This document shows, piece by piece, positions 25,078 to 34,581 of a stretch of 64,000 nucleotides of DNA. Under the pieces are notes generated by a model. The model saw only the letters and a list, made by a program, of their open reading frames with translations. It ran no database searches and was not told the DNA's origin. Position numbers and translations under genes: made by a program. The stretch covers positions 1 through 64,000 of the forward strand of contig CAZZFA010000013.1 in assembly GCA_964653435.1 (NCBI GenBank), in the 5' to 3' direction. Position 1 is the first letter of the stretch. Each line of letters starts with the position of its first letter. Origin of the DNA: CAZMVY01 sp964653435 (GTDB lineage: Bacteria; Planctomycetota; Phycisphaerae; UBA1845; PWPN01).

Positions 25078-25356
25078 ATGTGGAAAGACCTGGACCTCTT
25101 TGCCTGTTACCGGTGGTTGCTGGCGATCGTATGCACGATCTACACGATCGTGCGCCTCGCGCAGACGGCCTACGGGTGGTTTGTGTATTTCTGGTCCCCG
25201 GCGCCCCGGATGGGGGTCCTCCGTCGCTACGCTGTCGTGCAGATATTGCGGATTCGCATACGGCGGTTTACGTTGGATCTGGTGCAGATTGCGGGCCTGA
25301 CGGCGGCCCTGTTCGCCCTGCTGTGGCTGCATCGCCGTCTGGGCTACGTGAGTTAG
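25078..25356 (+). CDS. Small membrane protein, unknown
   Basis: The 92-residue protein is predicted to have two membrane segments (about 10-34, CYRWLLAIVCTIYTIVRLAQT, and about 65-85, LVQIAGLTAALFALLWLH) joined by a basic loop (RRYAVVQILRIRIRRF). No family is recognised. ATG at 25078 is preferred because upstream sequence in frame is not hydrophobic or conserved in type. The next gene starts 5 nt after its stop, so the two are cotranscribed. Confidence 0.6.
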   Translation: MWKDLDLFACYRWLLAIVCTIYTIVRLAQTAYGWFVYFWSPAPRMGVLRRYAVVQILRIRIRRFTLDLVQIAGLTAALFALLWLHRRLGYVS

Positions 25357-25360
25357 CGGC

Positions 25361-26215
25361 ATGAGCCATCCGGAGAAGACGTCATCCCCCGCCTTGTCGG
25401 ATCTTCCGAACGACGAGCTGCGCGAGTACGGCGGAAAGCTCGGGCTGAATCTGCGCCCCGACATGGCGGCCGGCGAGATGCTTCGCCTGATCCGCGCGCG
25501 TCAGGAACTGCTTATCGAGCTGGACCGGCAGGCGCTGCTGGATATCTGCGTCTGGGCGCGCCGTCCGGTGCGGCAGTCGGCCAGCAAGGAGGAGCTCGCG
25601 CGGGAGATCGCGGGGATCACGCGGATGCATTTCGACGGGTTATCGCACCGGGGTCTCGTCGCGCTGGCCAGGCTCCGCGGCGTACCGGCGCGCGACGAGG
25701 ACGACGACGCGACGGTAATTCGCCGGATGAAGGATGCAGAGTCGCTCCTGCAGAAGCTGCGGCGAAAACGCCGGGCCCTGGTCGGTTCGCTGCTGGAGAA
25801 GATGATCGGCGGCGGGGGGGGCGCGGCGGAGGGCGAGTACCGTTTCCTGCCGGAGGAGGCGGGCGGGGCCGCCTTCCGGGAGCAGATCGAGGAAGCGGGG
25901 GTGGTCGGCGGGATCGCCCGGCGCATCCGCGGCGTCGCGGACGACTACGTGCGCGAGAAGCTCGATGAGATCGAGGCGCGGATCGACCGCAAGCTCGACG
26001 AGATCGATCACCGGCTCGCGGACTGGCGGGACCAGGAGATTGCAAACCGTCTCAAGATCATCAAGATCACTCTGATCGCGTCGATTCTTGTCGCGGCCCT
26101 GAGTTTGGGTTATAGTGCGTTGCGATCGAGGATCGTGAAGCCGGCCGCGCCGACGCCGGCCGCCCAGCCGCTCCACGGGGAGCGCGGCGCGGCGTCCCCG
26201 GGGGCTTCGCAGTAG
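25361..26215 (+). CDS. Coiled-coil membrane protein, unknown
   Basis: The 284-residue protein has an N-terminal region with a short SAP/Rho-N-like helical motif (LPNDELREYGGKLGLNLRPDMAAGEMLRLIRARQ), charged helices in the middle, a coiled coil (VREKLDEIEARIDRKLDEIDHRLADW) and one C-terminal membrane helix (IIKITLIASILVAALSLGYS). It is probably a tail-anchored cytoplasmic protein. It follows the small membrane protein by 5 nt, so they may associate. A promoter for the downstream Clp N-domain gene lies inside its 3' end. Confidence 0.55.
   Translation: MSHPEKTSSPALSDLPNDELREYGGKLGLNLRPDMAAGEMLRLIRARQELLIELDRQALLDICVWARRPVRQSASKEELAREIAGITRMHFDGLSHRGLVALARLRGVPARDEDDDATVIRRMKDAESLLQKLRRKRRALVGSLLEKMIGGGGGAAEGEYRFLPEEAGGAAFREQIEEAGVVGGIARRIRGVADDYVREKLDEIEARIDRKLDEIDHRLADWRDQEIANRLKIIKITLIASILVAALSLGYSALRSRIVKPAAPTPAAQPLHGERGAASPGASQ
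26088..26116 (+). promoter_or_regulatory. Internal promoter for the Clp N-domain gene
   Basis: TTGTCG (26088-26093), a 17-bp spacer and TATAGT (26111-26116) lie inside the 3' end of the upstream gene. Transcription from here would give a leader of about 125 nt to the ATG at 26248. Confidence 0.4.
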
Positions 26216-26247
26216 GTTGTGTCGAGTTCAGGGGGAGTCTTCCCGTC

Positions 26248-26691
26248 ATGTACGAACATCTCAGCCCCCGCGTGGAGAAGGTGATCAAGCTGGCCAATCG
26301 CATTGCGCACGAGTACGGCCAGGAATACGTGGGCACCGAGCACGTCCTCCTCGCGATCGTCGAGGAGGGCACGGGCAAAGGCGTCGAAGTGCTGGCGCGG
26401 CACGCGATCGACGCGCCGAAGGTCAAGGCGGAGGTCGATCGGCTGATCGAGAAGAGCATGGAGGATACGTGGGTGTTCGGCCGGCTGCCGGGCACGCCGC
26501 ACTTCCGCAACGTCGTCGCCCGGGCGATTGAGGAGGCGCGTGACCTCGGCTCGAAGGAGGTCTGCACGGAGCATCTTCTTCTCGGCCTCCTGCGGGAAAA
26601 GGGGAGCGTTGCCTATAACGCCCTGATCAACCTGGGGCTGAATCTCGCCGACGCACGCCGGGAGATCGCCGACCTCGATTCGTCCGACTAA
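26248..26691 (+). CDS. Stand-alone Clp N-domain protein
   Basis: The 147-residue protein consists only of the two-repeat ClpA/ClpC N domain: SPRVEKVIKLANRIAHEYGQEYVGTEHVLLAIVEEG and FRNVVARAIEEARDLGSKEVCTEHLLLGLLREK. No AAA+ module follows, so it is not a chaperone. Family members of this size act as adaptors or decoys that modulate ClpC or bind substrates such as N-degron or phospho-arginine proteins; that role is an inference here. GGGGAG precedes the ATG. Its 3' end overlaps that of the convergent gene by 4 nt. Confidence 0.88.
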   Translation: MYEHLSPRVEKVIKLANRIAHEYGQEYVGTEHVLLAIVEEGTGKGVEVLARHAIDAPKVKAEVDRLIEKSMEDTWVFGRLPGTPHFRNVVARAIEEARDLGSKEVCTEHLLLGLLREKGSVAYNALINLGLNLADARREIADLDSSD

Positions 26692-28931
26692 TACGACAGC
26701 GCGTACAGGACGATGTTCGCGGCGATTTTGCGCGCATCGTCGGGCTCCAGGCCCCGGCAGCCGTAGCAGAAGTGTCCGTCCAGCGGGCAGCCGATGCTGT
26801 AGGGGCTGTACACGAGGACCGTGCGGCCCCCGATCGTGACGCCCTCCAGCACCGGCGTGCAGAGGTTCGGCTGCTCGGCCAGGACGGCCGGGCGATACTG
26901 CACGCGATCGAGCCGGAATCCGAGTTCTCCGGAGAGGATGGAATGCGCGGGCGGCAGCGGTTCGAGCCTGCCGTCGGGGAACAGTTCGGCGACCATTCGG
27001 CGGAAGGATGCGTCGAAGGCCTTGCGCCCGCAGCAGGCATCGGCGAAGAGGAATCCGCCGCGCTCGAGGTGGCGCCGGAGGGCCTGGATCTCATCCGCCG
27101 TGAGCCGGAAGGGGAAGTGGCCCGTCATGAAGATAATCGGATGCTGTCGAAGGGCCTCGTCCGTGGCGCGGAGCGGTATCGCCTGCGGCACGATATCCAC
27201 GTCCGCCTGGTCGTGCAGGAACCGCGCGAGGTTGGGCAGGGCCTTCGGATCGGGGCGCCAGTCGCCGTCGTGCATGAGCTGGCCGATGTAGAGTGCCGAA
27301 GGCGGCAGCGGCGTGTTGTCGGCTTCCGTGCGGACGACATGGACGACATCGAGCTTGTCGCGGAGCTTTTGCCGCCCGACGAAGTAGGCGGCGATGTTCG
27401 TCCCGAGTGCGAAGGCGCGTGCGCTGAGCGTCGGGACATCCGCCTGCTCCCAGAGGCAGGACACGTCGCGGGGCAGGAAGATCACGCTCGTGCGGCAGGC
27501 GGCATCGATGCCGAGCACCTCGACATCCCCGGCGATCTCGGAGTACGCATGAAAGATCGGATGGTCCCGGCCGAGCCGCCGCAGCGGGGTGTCGGGGAAG
27601 GCCTGCGCGGCGAACTTCTCGAAGCCCGCGCGGAACTCCGGGCGGCTGCAGCAGGCTTCCGCCAGGATGGCGCCGCCCTGGCGGACGAACTCGGCGAACT
27701 TCTCCGTCTGCTCCGGGGAAAACGTCGGGAACGTGTGCCCGTTGAAATACAGGATCGGTGCGGTGAGCCATTCTTCGAGCGGCGCATCGAGATCGACTAC
27801 CTGCCAGCTCACCGGCTCGCCGAGTTTGTCTCCGATGGCGGCAATGAGATTGCTGATGTCGTTGCGGTCCTGATTCCAGCGATCGTCCGCGGACCAGCGA
27901 AGCTTGTTGACAAGCAGGGCCCGGTGACCCTTGCCCAGAAACAGAATCGCGAAGGACGTGTCCACCACGTCGTTCATCTCGCGCCAACTGCCGTTCTCAT
28001 GCTGACGCCGGACGAGCTCCGCCGCGCCCTCGCGGTACCAGTCATGCCGGCCCAGGAACCGCAGGCCCGAGATCATCCCGACGCGTTCGAGGCCGTACAG
28101 GTAGTAATAGTAGTAGTTTCCGCGGGGCGGGTTCTCCGTCGCGTCGAAGTGAGCAGCCAGCCACGCGACGCCCCGCAGCACGGCCCGGTTGTCCGAGTAC
28201 CTGCCGCAGTCCGGCGCCCGGCCGCCGGTGGTGTAACCGTGTTCGTGGCCGACGCGGAGTCTGTTGCCGACGATGTACAGGCTCGCGACGCCGGCCGCCG
28301 TCATGCTGCCGGTCGTCAGCGGGCCGCGCCCTTCGTACGCCCACCCGCCATCGTTCCGCTGTGTCTGGACCCAATCGCTCTCGGCCCGGCGCCAGACGGT
28401 CTCCGGCACCCGCACGCCCGCGCGGGCGGCCTCGTGCAGGCCCAGGAGGGCGAATTGCGAGTTGGAGTGATCCGTCCGCGTGAGGTTGATTTCGTAGCCC
28501 CACCCGCCATCCTGACGCTGGGCGTCGATGAGCCAGTTCGCTGCCGCCTGGATGTCGGCGCGGTATCGCACCGGGTCCACGGCGGCGAGGGCCTGGGCCT
28601 TCAGAGCGACGACGTATGTCCACTGGTTGGGGACGCGGCGGAGGAAATCGGCGGCGCGCGTGATGGCGGGATCGTTGGCCGGTACGCCCGCGTTGCGCAT
28701 CGCCAGGATCGCCATCGCGGTCGTTCCCCCGGGCAGGTGCATCTCGCGCCAGCTTCCGTCTGCCCGCTGGGTCGAACGCAGGAAATCGAGACCCGCACGA
28801 ATGGCCAGTCTGACCTGCTCGCCGCTGACATCCGGCTCAGCCGCGTACGCCGCCGGTCCACAGCAGATGGCCGCGACGGCAGGCAGGCAGAGGCAGATGC
28901 GGAAAGTGCCGTCGCAACGATTACGCGTCAT
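26688..28931 (-). CDS. Prenyltransferase-like toroid protein fused to DUF4159 domains
   Basis: The 747-residue protein has a signal peptide, then an alpha/alpha toroid of the squalene-oxidase/prenyltransferase type with repeated QxxxGGWxY/GSW motifs (STQRADGSWREM, AQRQDGGWGYE, TQRNDGGWAYEG, QHENGSWREM) over about residues 35-350. The C-terminal half contains two DUF4159-type segments (LYFNGHTFPTFSPEQTEKFA; FMTGHFPFRLTADEIQALRRHL) ending in EACCSRPEFR and ADACCGRKAF, motifs of that family. DUF4159 proteins are frequent in planctomycetes and of unknown function. The protein is probably exported. It overlaps the DUF763 gene by 11 nt, so the two form one operon. Confidence 0.8.
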   Translation of the reverse strand: MTRNRCDGTFRICLCLPAVAAICCGPAAYAAEPDVSGEQVRLAIRAGLDFLRSTQRADGSWREMHLPGGTTAMAILAMRNAGVPANDPAITRAADFLRRVPNQWTYVVALKAQALAAVDPVRYRADIQAAANWLIDAQRQDGGWGYEINLTRTDHSNSQFALLGLHEAARAGVRVPETVWRRAESDWVQTQRNDGGWAYEGRGPLTTGSMTAAGVASLYIVGNRLRVGHEHGYTTGGRAPDCGRYSDNRAVLRGVAWLAAHFDATENPPRGNYYYYYLYGLERVGMISGLRFLGRHDWYREGAAELVRRQHENGSWREMNDVVDTSFAILFLGKGHRALLVNKLRWSADDRWNQDRNDISNLIAAIGDKLGEPVSWQVVDLDAPLEEWLTAPILYFNGHTFPTFSPEQTEKFAEFVRQGGAILAEACCSRPEFRAGFEKFAAQAFPDTPLRRLGRDHPIFHAYSEIAGDVEVLGIDAACRTSVIFLPRDVSCLWEQADVPTLSARAFALGTNIAAYFVGRQKLRDKLDVVHVVRTEADNTPLPPSALYIGQLMHDGDWRPDPKALPNLARFLHDQADVDIVPQAIPLRATDEALRQHPIIFMTGHFPFRLTADEIQALRRHLERGGFLFADACCGRKAFDASFRRMVAELFPDGRLEPLPPAHSILSGELGFRLDRVQYRPAVLAEQPNLCTPVLEGVTIGGRTVLVYSPYSIGCPLDGHFCYGCRGLEPDDARKIAANIVLYALSY

Positions 28932-30189
28932 CGACGCTCTCCGTGAGACCCCGGCTCGCGCGGGTGAGCATTATACCGGTCGGGGGTTGGGGCATGGGCT
29001 TTGGGGGTAAGGCGCCGGCTTGCGCCTGTGTAATCATGCTGGCGGAAATGGTCCCCCCAACGGCCGTGCGCCCGCCCGGCGCCGCGGAATGTGGCCGAGG
29101 CGGCTGCGCTCCCACGATGGCCGCGAGCCGCCGAAGCGACTGATCCTTGTCGTTCGGCGAGATCTTTGCCCGTCGCACGGCCGCCTCGAGAATCGCGATA
29201 TTCCGATCGTACGTCTCGCGATCGACAGGGAACGGGTGGCCGTCCTTCCCGCCATGGGCGTAGCTGAACGTGGCCGGGTCGCGCCGGCATTGCCGGGCGT
29301 CGTAGATCAGTTCGGCGATCAGCGCAAGGCTTCGGATCGTTCGCGGACCGACGCCTTGCAGGCCGAGCAACCGCTCGAAGTCGGCGGGGCTGTGCTCGTG
29401 GAGCACACGAAGGATGCGGGAGAGGCGTTTCGGATCGATATCGACGGTTCTGACCGGATGATGAGCCGGCAGGAAGAGCGACGGGCCGGCCTGGACTTCA
29501 CGCAGGATGCGCTCGGGGTCAAGGGCCGCCACCTGTACGCTCGCCCGTCGCGAGGCCTCCGCTTCGCGCGCCACCATGTTCAGGAAGCAGAGTTGCTCGC
29601 CCGGCGCGGCCTCGGAGTCGATGCCGTGATGCGGTTCGCACACGAAGTCCAGATCGCCGCGGCTGAGCCAGTGGTAGCGACGGGCGTAACCCGTCGCGCC
29701 GTTCATCCCCTGCTGGACCACGCACCAGCTTGAATCGTCGGCGAAGAAGAAGGTGTGGGCGTAGATGTCGTAGCCATCCTGGACGGCGGCGCTGTCCACC
29801 TTGGCCGCCATCCTGGAGGCGTAGATGAGCCGATCGCCGGGCAGCGACCGTCGCTCGCTTATCGCCGCGATTTCGTCGGGGGTCTTGCGTGAGACCGCGC
29901 CCTTGCCGCCGGCTACATGGATGCCCAGGTCGCCCCCGCGCGTCCGGTATGCTTCCTTCATGGCACCGCAGGTGACGGTAGTGAGGCCGCTGGAGTGCCA
30001 GTCGAAACCGAGCACGCACCCGAAAGCCTGAAACCACGCCGGGTCGGCCAGCCGTGCGAGCATCTCGGCGGGGCCGTACTCGCCGACGATCGTCTGCGTG
30101 ATCGCCCCGGCGAGCCGGTGCATGCGCCGGAAGAGCCATGCGGGGGCCTGTCCGGTGTGGAGAGGCAGATGAGCAACGCTTCGCTTCAT
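28921..30189 (-). CDS. DUF763 protein
   Basis: The 422-residue protein begins PLHTGQAPAWLFRRMHRLAGAIT, the signature start of DUF763, and has the conserved CVLGFDWHSSGLTTV, HTFFFADDSSWCVVQQGMN and YHWLSRGDLDFVCEPHHGI blocks. A helix-hairpin-helix-like segment (LLGLQGVGPRTIRSLALI) suggests nucleic-acid contact. The family is common in archaea and some bacteria and has no proven activity. The last 60 residues are Pro/Ala-rich and not part of the domain. ATG at 30189 is used because the 18 residues upstream are not conserved in type. The gene is divergent from the ABC permease gene. Confidence 0.85.
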   Translation of the reverse strand: MKRSVAHLPLHTGQAPAWLFRRMHRLAGAITQTIVGEYGPAEMLARLADPAWFQAFGCVLGFDWHSSGLTTVTCGAMKEAYRTRGGDLGIHVAGGKGAVSRKTPDEIAAISERRSLPGDRLIYASRMAAKVDSAAVQDGYDIYAHTFFFADDSSWCVVQQGMNGATGYARRYHWLSRGDLDFVCEPHHGIDSEAAPGEQLCFLNMVAREAEASRRASVQVAALDPERILREVQAGPSLFLPAHHPVRTVDIDPKRLSRILRVLHEHSPADFERLLGLQGVGPRTIRSLALIAELIYDARQCRRDPATFSYAHGGKDGHPFPVDRETYDRNIAILEAAVRRAKISPNDKDQSLRRLAAIVGAQPPRPHSAAPGGRTAVGGTISASMITQAQAGALPPKPMPQPPTGIMLTRASRGLTESVDDA

Positions 30190-30265
30190 GCGTGCCTTCG
30201 GTTTTCCCCGGTCGGCGCAGCGGCCGACGGTGCGCCCTACCATACCCGATCGTGTTGCGTCTTCA

Positions 30266-31873
30266 ATGAGGGCATCCGACGCCCTTGCTCGTACGTCGCA
30301 GGCGGATTACGTTGACGCAGTGTTCGCCCGGTTGCTCGGCACGGTGTTGTTCCTGCTGCACGCGGCGGCCGTCGTCGCCTCGCTGGCCGGTCCCGTGCTC
30401 GTCCTGTTGAGCACCTTTCATGAGGGCCCGCGCATTACGGTCGCCCCCTGGCGGCATGTCTTCGGCGATCTGTCCCGGTGGGGTACGCTGCTCGGCAACA
30501 CCGGTGCTGTCGTGGGAATTGCCGTGCCCGTCTGCATGGCGGCCGGTATCGTTCTGGGCGTGACCCTGTTTCGGACGGACATCGCCTGTCGTCGGGTCTG
30601 GATCGCCGTCATGCTCTTTACGGCGACGATTCCTTTGTATGTCGTCAGCGCCTCGATCATCGCGATGGCCGGGCTGGAACGCTGGCTGGGTTCCCGGCTG
30701 ATGGTTGCCTTGATTCACGCGGCGGCCTATGTGCCGATCGTCAGCCTCATCATCGGCATGGCGGTGCGGTCGGTACGCGCGGACCTGGAGGAGGCGGCGC
30801 TTGCAGAGGGGGCCGCCCCGGTGCGGACGCTGTGCCATGTTACGCTGCCGATGGCCGCCGGCGGACTGGTGGCGTCGCTGGTGCTGGTGGTCCTCTGGAT
30901 CACGACGGACTACTCGGTTTCCGATGTCCTGCTCGTTCGCACCTTCGCCGAGGAAGTCTATACGCAATACCAGCTTCGCGGGCGGTTTCAGGAGCCGGCC
31001 CTTGTCTGCGTGCCGCAGGTCCTGCTCTTTGCCGCGCTGCTCTGGTCGCTTCGCAGGAGGTTTCTCTCCGGCGAGCCCGTCGAGGGCGACCCTCCGGCCG
31101 GCGGCGCGCCGCATCGGTTCAGGACGGGCCGGTGGCGATGGCCGGCGACGGTTGCGGCCGGTGCCGTTGTTCTGGCGCTGGCACTCGGCCCCGCCGTGTT
31201 TCTGGGCTGCCGGCTGTCCCGGACGCATGACGGGATGACGCTCCTGTTGTCGTTCGCCCCGGAGATTCGCACGTCGATTGCGACAGGTCTCGCGGCGGCG
31301 GTCCTGACGGCGGCCCTGGCGGTCGGGCTGGCGTGGTTTCTCGTCTGTCGGCGACGGTGGCGGAGCGTTCTGGCGGCGTACGTCGTGCTCATGCTGGCCT
31401 TCCCCGCGCCGATTCTGGGGATGGGGCTGATCCGGATCTTCAACCGGCCCGGTGTGCCGGGCTGGGTGTACGACTCGCCGCTGATCCTGGTGCTGGCGTA
31501 CACGATCCGGTTTCTGCCCGTCGCGGTCGTGCTGCTGATACCGGCGATTCGGGCGGTGCCCGGAGAATGCGAGCTGGCGGCGAAGGTGGACGGCTGCGGC
31601 ACCGTTGGGACCTGGTGGTACCTGATCTGGCCGCTGTGCCTGCCTGCCGCGCTGGTGGCGATGTTCGCGGTGTTCGTTCTGGCGATCGGGGAGCTGCCTT
31701 GCTCTCTGCTTGTCACTCCACCAGGATATGTCACGGTGGGTGCCCGCTTCTTCAGTCTGATTCATTACGGCCTGTACCCTGATGCAGCGGCGTTGTGCAT
31801 GATCTCGATGGCGGCCGTGCTCGTACCGTCGGGCGGGCTTGTCTGGCTTCTCCGCAAGAGATTGCTGAGCTGA
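30266..31873 (+). CDS. ABC transporter permease, iron(III)-type
   Basis: The 535-residue protein has about 12 membrane helices in two halves, each with an EAA-type loop (LEEAALAEGAAPVRTLCHVTLP and ECELAAKVDGCGTVGTWWYLIWP) that would dock an ATPase. This fused-permease layout is that of FbpB/SfuB-type Fe(III) importers and some related anion transporters. ATG at 30266 was selected over an earlier start because the upstream region is not hydrophobic or conserved. The solute-binding gene follows 23 nt downstream. No ATPase gene is present nearby, so it must use one encoded elsewhere. Confidence 0.82.
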   Translation: MRASDALARTSQADYVDAVFARLLGTVLFLLHAAAVVASLAGPVLVLLSTFHEGPRITVAPWRHVFGDLSRWGTLLGNTGAVVGIAVPVCMAAGIVLGVTLFRTDIACRRVWIAVMLFTATIPLYVVSASIIAMAGLERWLGSRLMVALIHAAAYVPIVSLIIGMAVRSVRADLEEAALAEGAAPVRTLCHVTLPMAAGGLVASLVLVVLWITTDYSVSDVLLVRTFAEEVYTQYQLRGRFQEPALVCVPQVLLFAALLWSLRRRFLSGEPVEGDPPAGGAPHRFRTGRWRWPATVAAGAVVLALALGPAVFLGCRLSRTHDGMTLLLSFAPEIRTSIATGLAAAVLTAALAVGLAWFLVCRRRWRSVLAAYVVLMLAFPAPILGMGLIRIFNRPGVPGWVYDSPLILVLAYTIRFLPVAVVLLIPAIRAVPGECELAAKVDGCGTVGTWWYLIWPLCLPAALVAMFAVFVLAIGELPCSLLVTPPGYVTVGARFFSLIHYGLYPDAAALCMISMAAVLVPSGGLVWLLRKRLLS

Positions 31874-31896
31874 GAGGCTTGGCGGGAGATTCTTCC

Positions 31897-32937
31897 ATGA
31901 ACGCGGGTTGCCGAAGGCTGATGATTGCGTCGTTCCTGGCTGTCGCGATGACGGCGTGCGATCGTCGCGAGGCCGGTATGGCCCCGCCGAGCCGCGAGGT
32001 GGTGGTGTACACGGCGCTCGATCGGGAGTTTTCGGAGCCGATCCTGAAGGACTTCGAGAAAACGACGGGTATCAGGGTTCTTGCGCAGTACGACGTCGAA
32101 TCCACCAAGACGGTGGGGCTTGCCAACCGCATCCGGGCCGAGGCGTTGCGGCCGCGGTGCGACGTCTTCTGGAACAACGAGATCCTCAATACGCTCATGC
32201 TCAAGAAGGAAGGGCTGCTCGCTCCGTGCCACCCGTCCGAGGCGCGGAATTACGCAGCCCCGTGGAAGGACCCGGAGGGATACTGGTACGGTTTCGCGGC
32301 CCGCGCCCGTGTCATCCTCGCGAATACCCGGCTGGTGCCGGACCAGGCCTTTCCCCGGTCCATCCATGACCTTGCCGATCCCCGGTGGAAGGGCAGGACC
32401 GGCATCGCCAAGCCGCTCTTCGGTACGACGGCCTCGCATGTGGCGTGTCTCTTCGCCGCGCTGGGTCCGCAGGCGGTCGGAAAGTACCTCGACTCGCTCA
32501 AGGCCAACGACGTACAGGTCCACGGCGGGAACAAGGGCTGTGCCACCGCCGTGGCCGATGGGGCCGCCGCCTTTGCCCTCACCGACACGGACGACGCGAT
32601 CGGCGAGCTGGAGGCCGGCAAGCCGGTCCGGATCGTCTACCCCGACAGCGATTCCGACGGGATCGGCACGCTGTTTCTGCCGAACACGTTATCGGTCATC
32701 AGGGGCGCACCACACCCGGCCGAGGCTGCGGAGCTGGTGAACTATCTCCTCTCCGCCGCCGTAGAAAGGCGATTGGCGGACGGCCCGTCGGCACAGATTC
32801 CGCTCAACCAGACCGCCGCGCCGAATCCCCGCGTGAAAGGGCCCGGGCAGGTCAAGGCGATGGCGGTGGACTTTGCGGCCGCCGCCGCGGCATTCGAGCA
32901 GGCGAGGCAGGCGGTCGAGTCGCGTTTCCTTCGGTGA
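31897..32937 (+). CDS. ABC transporter solute-binding lipoprotein, iron(III)-type
   Basis: The 346-residue protein is a family 1 periplasmic binding protein with a lipoprotein signal peptide ending AMTAC. It has the fold start VVVYTALDREFSEPILKDFE, the CDVFWNNEILNT strand, and a hinge region with SDSDGIGTLFLPNT. These features fit the FbpA group that carries Fe(III) or similar ligands; the exact ligand is unknown. ATG at 31897 follows GGGAG by about 8 nt. It works with the permease upstream; no ATPase gene accompanies the pair. Confidence 0.85.
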   Translation: MNAGCRRLMIASFLAVAMTACDRREAGMAPPSREVVVYTALDREFSEPILKDFEKTTGIRVLAQYDVESTKTVGLANRIRAEALRPRCDVFWNNEILNTLMLKKEGLLAPCHPSEARNYAAPWKDPEGYWYGFAARARVILANTRLVPDQAFPRSIHDLADPRWKGRTGIAKPLFGTTASHVACLFAALGPQAVGKYLDSLKANDVQVHGGNKGCATAVADGAAAFALTDTDDAIGELEAGKPVRIVYPDSDSDGIGTLFLPNTLSVIRGAPHPAEAAELVNYLLSAAVERRLADGPSAQIPLNQTAAPNPRVKGPGQVKAMAVDFAAAAAAFEQARQAVESRFLR

Positions 32938-33081
32938 TTTTCCGGTCGTCTGTTGGCGGTGAGACGGCCGCGCCGGGGCCGATGAGAGCCGTCCGTTCCG
33001 GAATAGGCGCGCGACAGACGGCGACGCGGCTCCTGACGTGGTGCGGGACGTGGTGCGGAGAAGCTGATACAGTTCACGGCA

Positions 33082-34581
33082 ATGAGTACGGCGGGCGCAT
33101 CAATTCGGAACGAGGTTCGGGGGATTGCCCGGCACGGCACGGTTTACATGCTGGCCGCGCTGGCCTCGAAGGCTGTCGGCTTTCTGATGATCCCGCTGTA
33201 CACGCACTACCTCAGCACGGCGGACTACGGGCGTCTTGAGTTGCTGGATCTGACCGCCACGCTGATTTCGATGCTGGCCGGGATGGGCATTGGCACGGCG
33301 GCGATGCGGTACTACTACGATTCGGACGACCCGGTGCGCAGCCGGACGGCCATCTCGACGGCGTTTATCGGAGGGATGCTGTTCATGGGGTCGGGGGCGC
33401 TTCTTTTATGTCTGTGCTCGCGCCCGATCGCCTCGATCCTGCTGGAGGACAGCCGCCTCTACCGGCTGGTGCTCATCCAGGCTGCGGGTCTGTTTCTGGA
33501 CGGCTCGTGCAGCATCGCGCAGTCCTACATGCGGATCGGCGGGCGGTCCGGTCTGCTGGTGACGGTCTCCATGCTGCGGCTGGTGGTGGGGCTCGCATTG
33601 AACATTCTGTTCGTGGCTGGTCTGCGTCTCGGCGTCGCAGGGGTCCTCCTCGGCGGATTTGCCGGGGCGCTGGTGGCATTCACGATCCAGTCGGCATGGT
33701 TGGTGCGCCAGGTTCGCATGTGCTTCGATCGCGAGTTGTTCTGGAAACTCTGGCGATACGGAGCGCCGCTGGTGCCTTCTGCCTTCGCGACGTTCGTGGT
33801 GGCATATGCGGATCGTTTTCTGCTGCGGGCCTTCGGCGAGCTCGGTGACGTGGGAGTCTACTCCCTCGCGTACAAGTTCGGCTTCCTTGTGCAGTTTCTC
33901 TTTGTCGCGAACTTCCACATGGTCTGGGACCCGCGGGTTTTCGATGTCGCGAAACGGCCGAACGCGCAAGAGGTTTTCGCCCGCATTCTCACGTACTGGT
34001 TTGCGGGGCTGTGCTGGGGGGCCTTGGCGTTGTCGGTCGGCGCGCACGCGGTCATTCCGCATATCTCGCCGCAGCCGTACTGGTCCGCAAGGACGTACGT
34101 CTGGCTGATTGCGGCGGCCTACGTCCTCAACGGCGTACGCACATACTGTACGCTGGGCCTGTTGGTGACGGACCGTACGTCCGTCGTGGGGAAGGCTATG
34201 GGCCTGCTCAGCGTCGTATGGATTGGTGCCTACGCGTTGCTCATCTGGAAGATGAAGGCGCTGGGTGGTGCGATCGGCACTCTGCTTTCCTACGGGGGCA
34301 CTTGCGTGATTCTGGTCGGGCTCGCGTTGCGTGCCTATCCCATGCCGATCGAATGGCGACGTCTCCTTGCTGTGGCATGTTCCGCGGGCCTTGTCTATGT
34401 CGTTGCAGTGCGTGTCGACGTCGATCATGCGGTGTTTGGGGTGGCATTGAAGGCGCTGTTCGTACTCGCCTACCCTCTGCTGCTTGTCGCCTCCGGCTTT
34501 CTGCGGCAGGAGGAGCGTGCGATGCTGCGAGCGTGGTTGGGGCGGTTCCGGCGAGGTGTCTCACCGCCCTCGAGCGTCTGA
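33082..34581 (+). CDS. Polysaccharide flippase (Wzx/MATE-like)
   Basis: The 499-residue protein has about 14 membrane helices and the family's N terminus (GIARHGTVYMLAALASKAVGFLMIPLYTHYLSTADYG). Wzx-type flippases move lipid-linked sugar repeat units across the cytoplasmic membrane before polymerisation. It heads the exopolysaccharide-type cluster that continues with the pyruvyltransferase-GT2 fusion and two GNAT proteins. No polymerase or chain-length regulator lies in the window. The preceding gap is about 140 nt. Function is inferred from family and context. Confidence 0.88.
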   Translation: MSTAGASIRNEVRGIARHGTVYMLAALASKAVGFLMIPLYTHYLSTADYGRLELLDLTATLISMLAGMGIGTAAMRYYYDSDDPVRSRTAISTAFIGGMLFMGSGALLLCLCSRPIASILLEDSRLYRLVLIQAAGLFLDGSCSIAQSYMRIGGRSGLLVTVSMLRLVVGLALNILFVAGLRLGVAGVLLGGFAGALVAFTIQSAWLVRQVRMCFDRELFWKLWRYGAPLVPSAFATFVVAYADRFLLRAFGELGDVGVYSLAYKFGFLVQFLFVANFHMVWDPRVFDVAKRPNAQEVFARILTYWFAGLCWGALALSVGAHAVIPHISPQPYWSARTYVWLIAAAYVLNGVRTYCTLGLLVTDRTSVVGKAMGLLSVVWIGAYALLIWKMKALGGAIGTLLSYGGTCVILVGLALRAYPMPIEWRRLLAVACSAGLVYVVAVRVDVDHAVFGVALKALFVLAYPLLLVASGFLRQEERAMLRAWLGRFRRGVSPPSSV

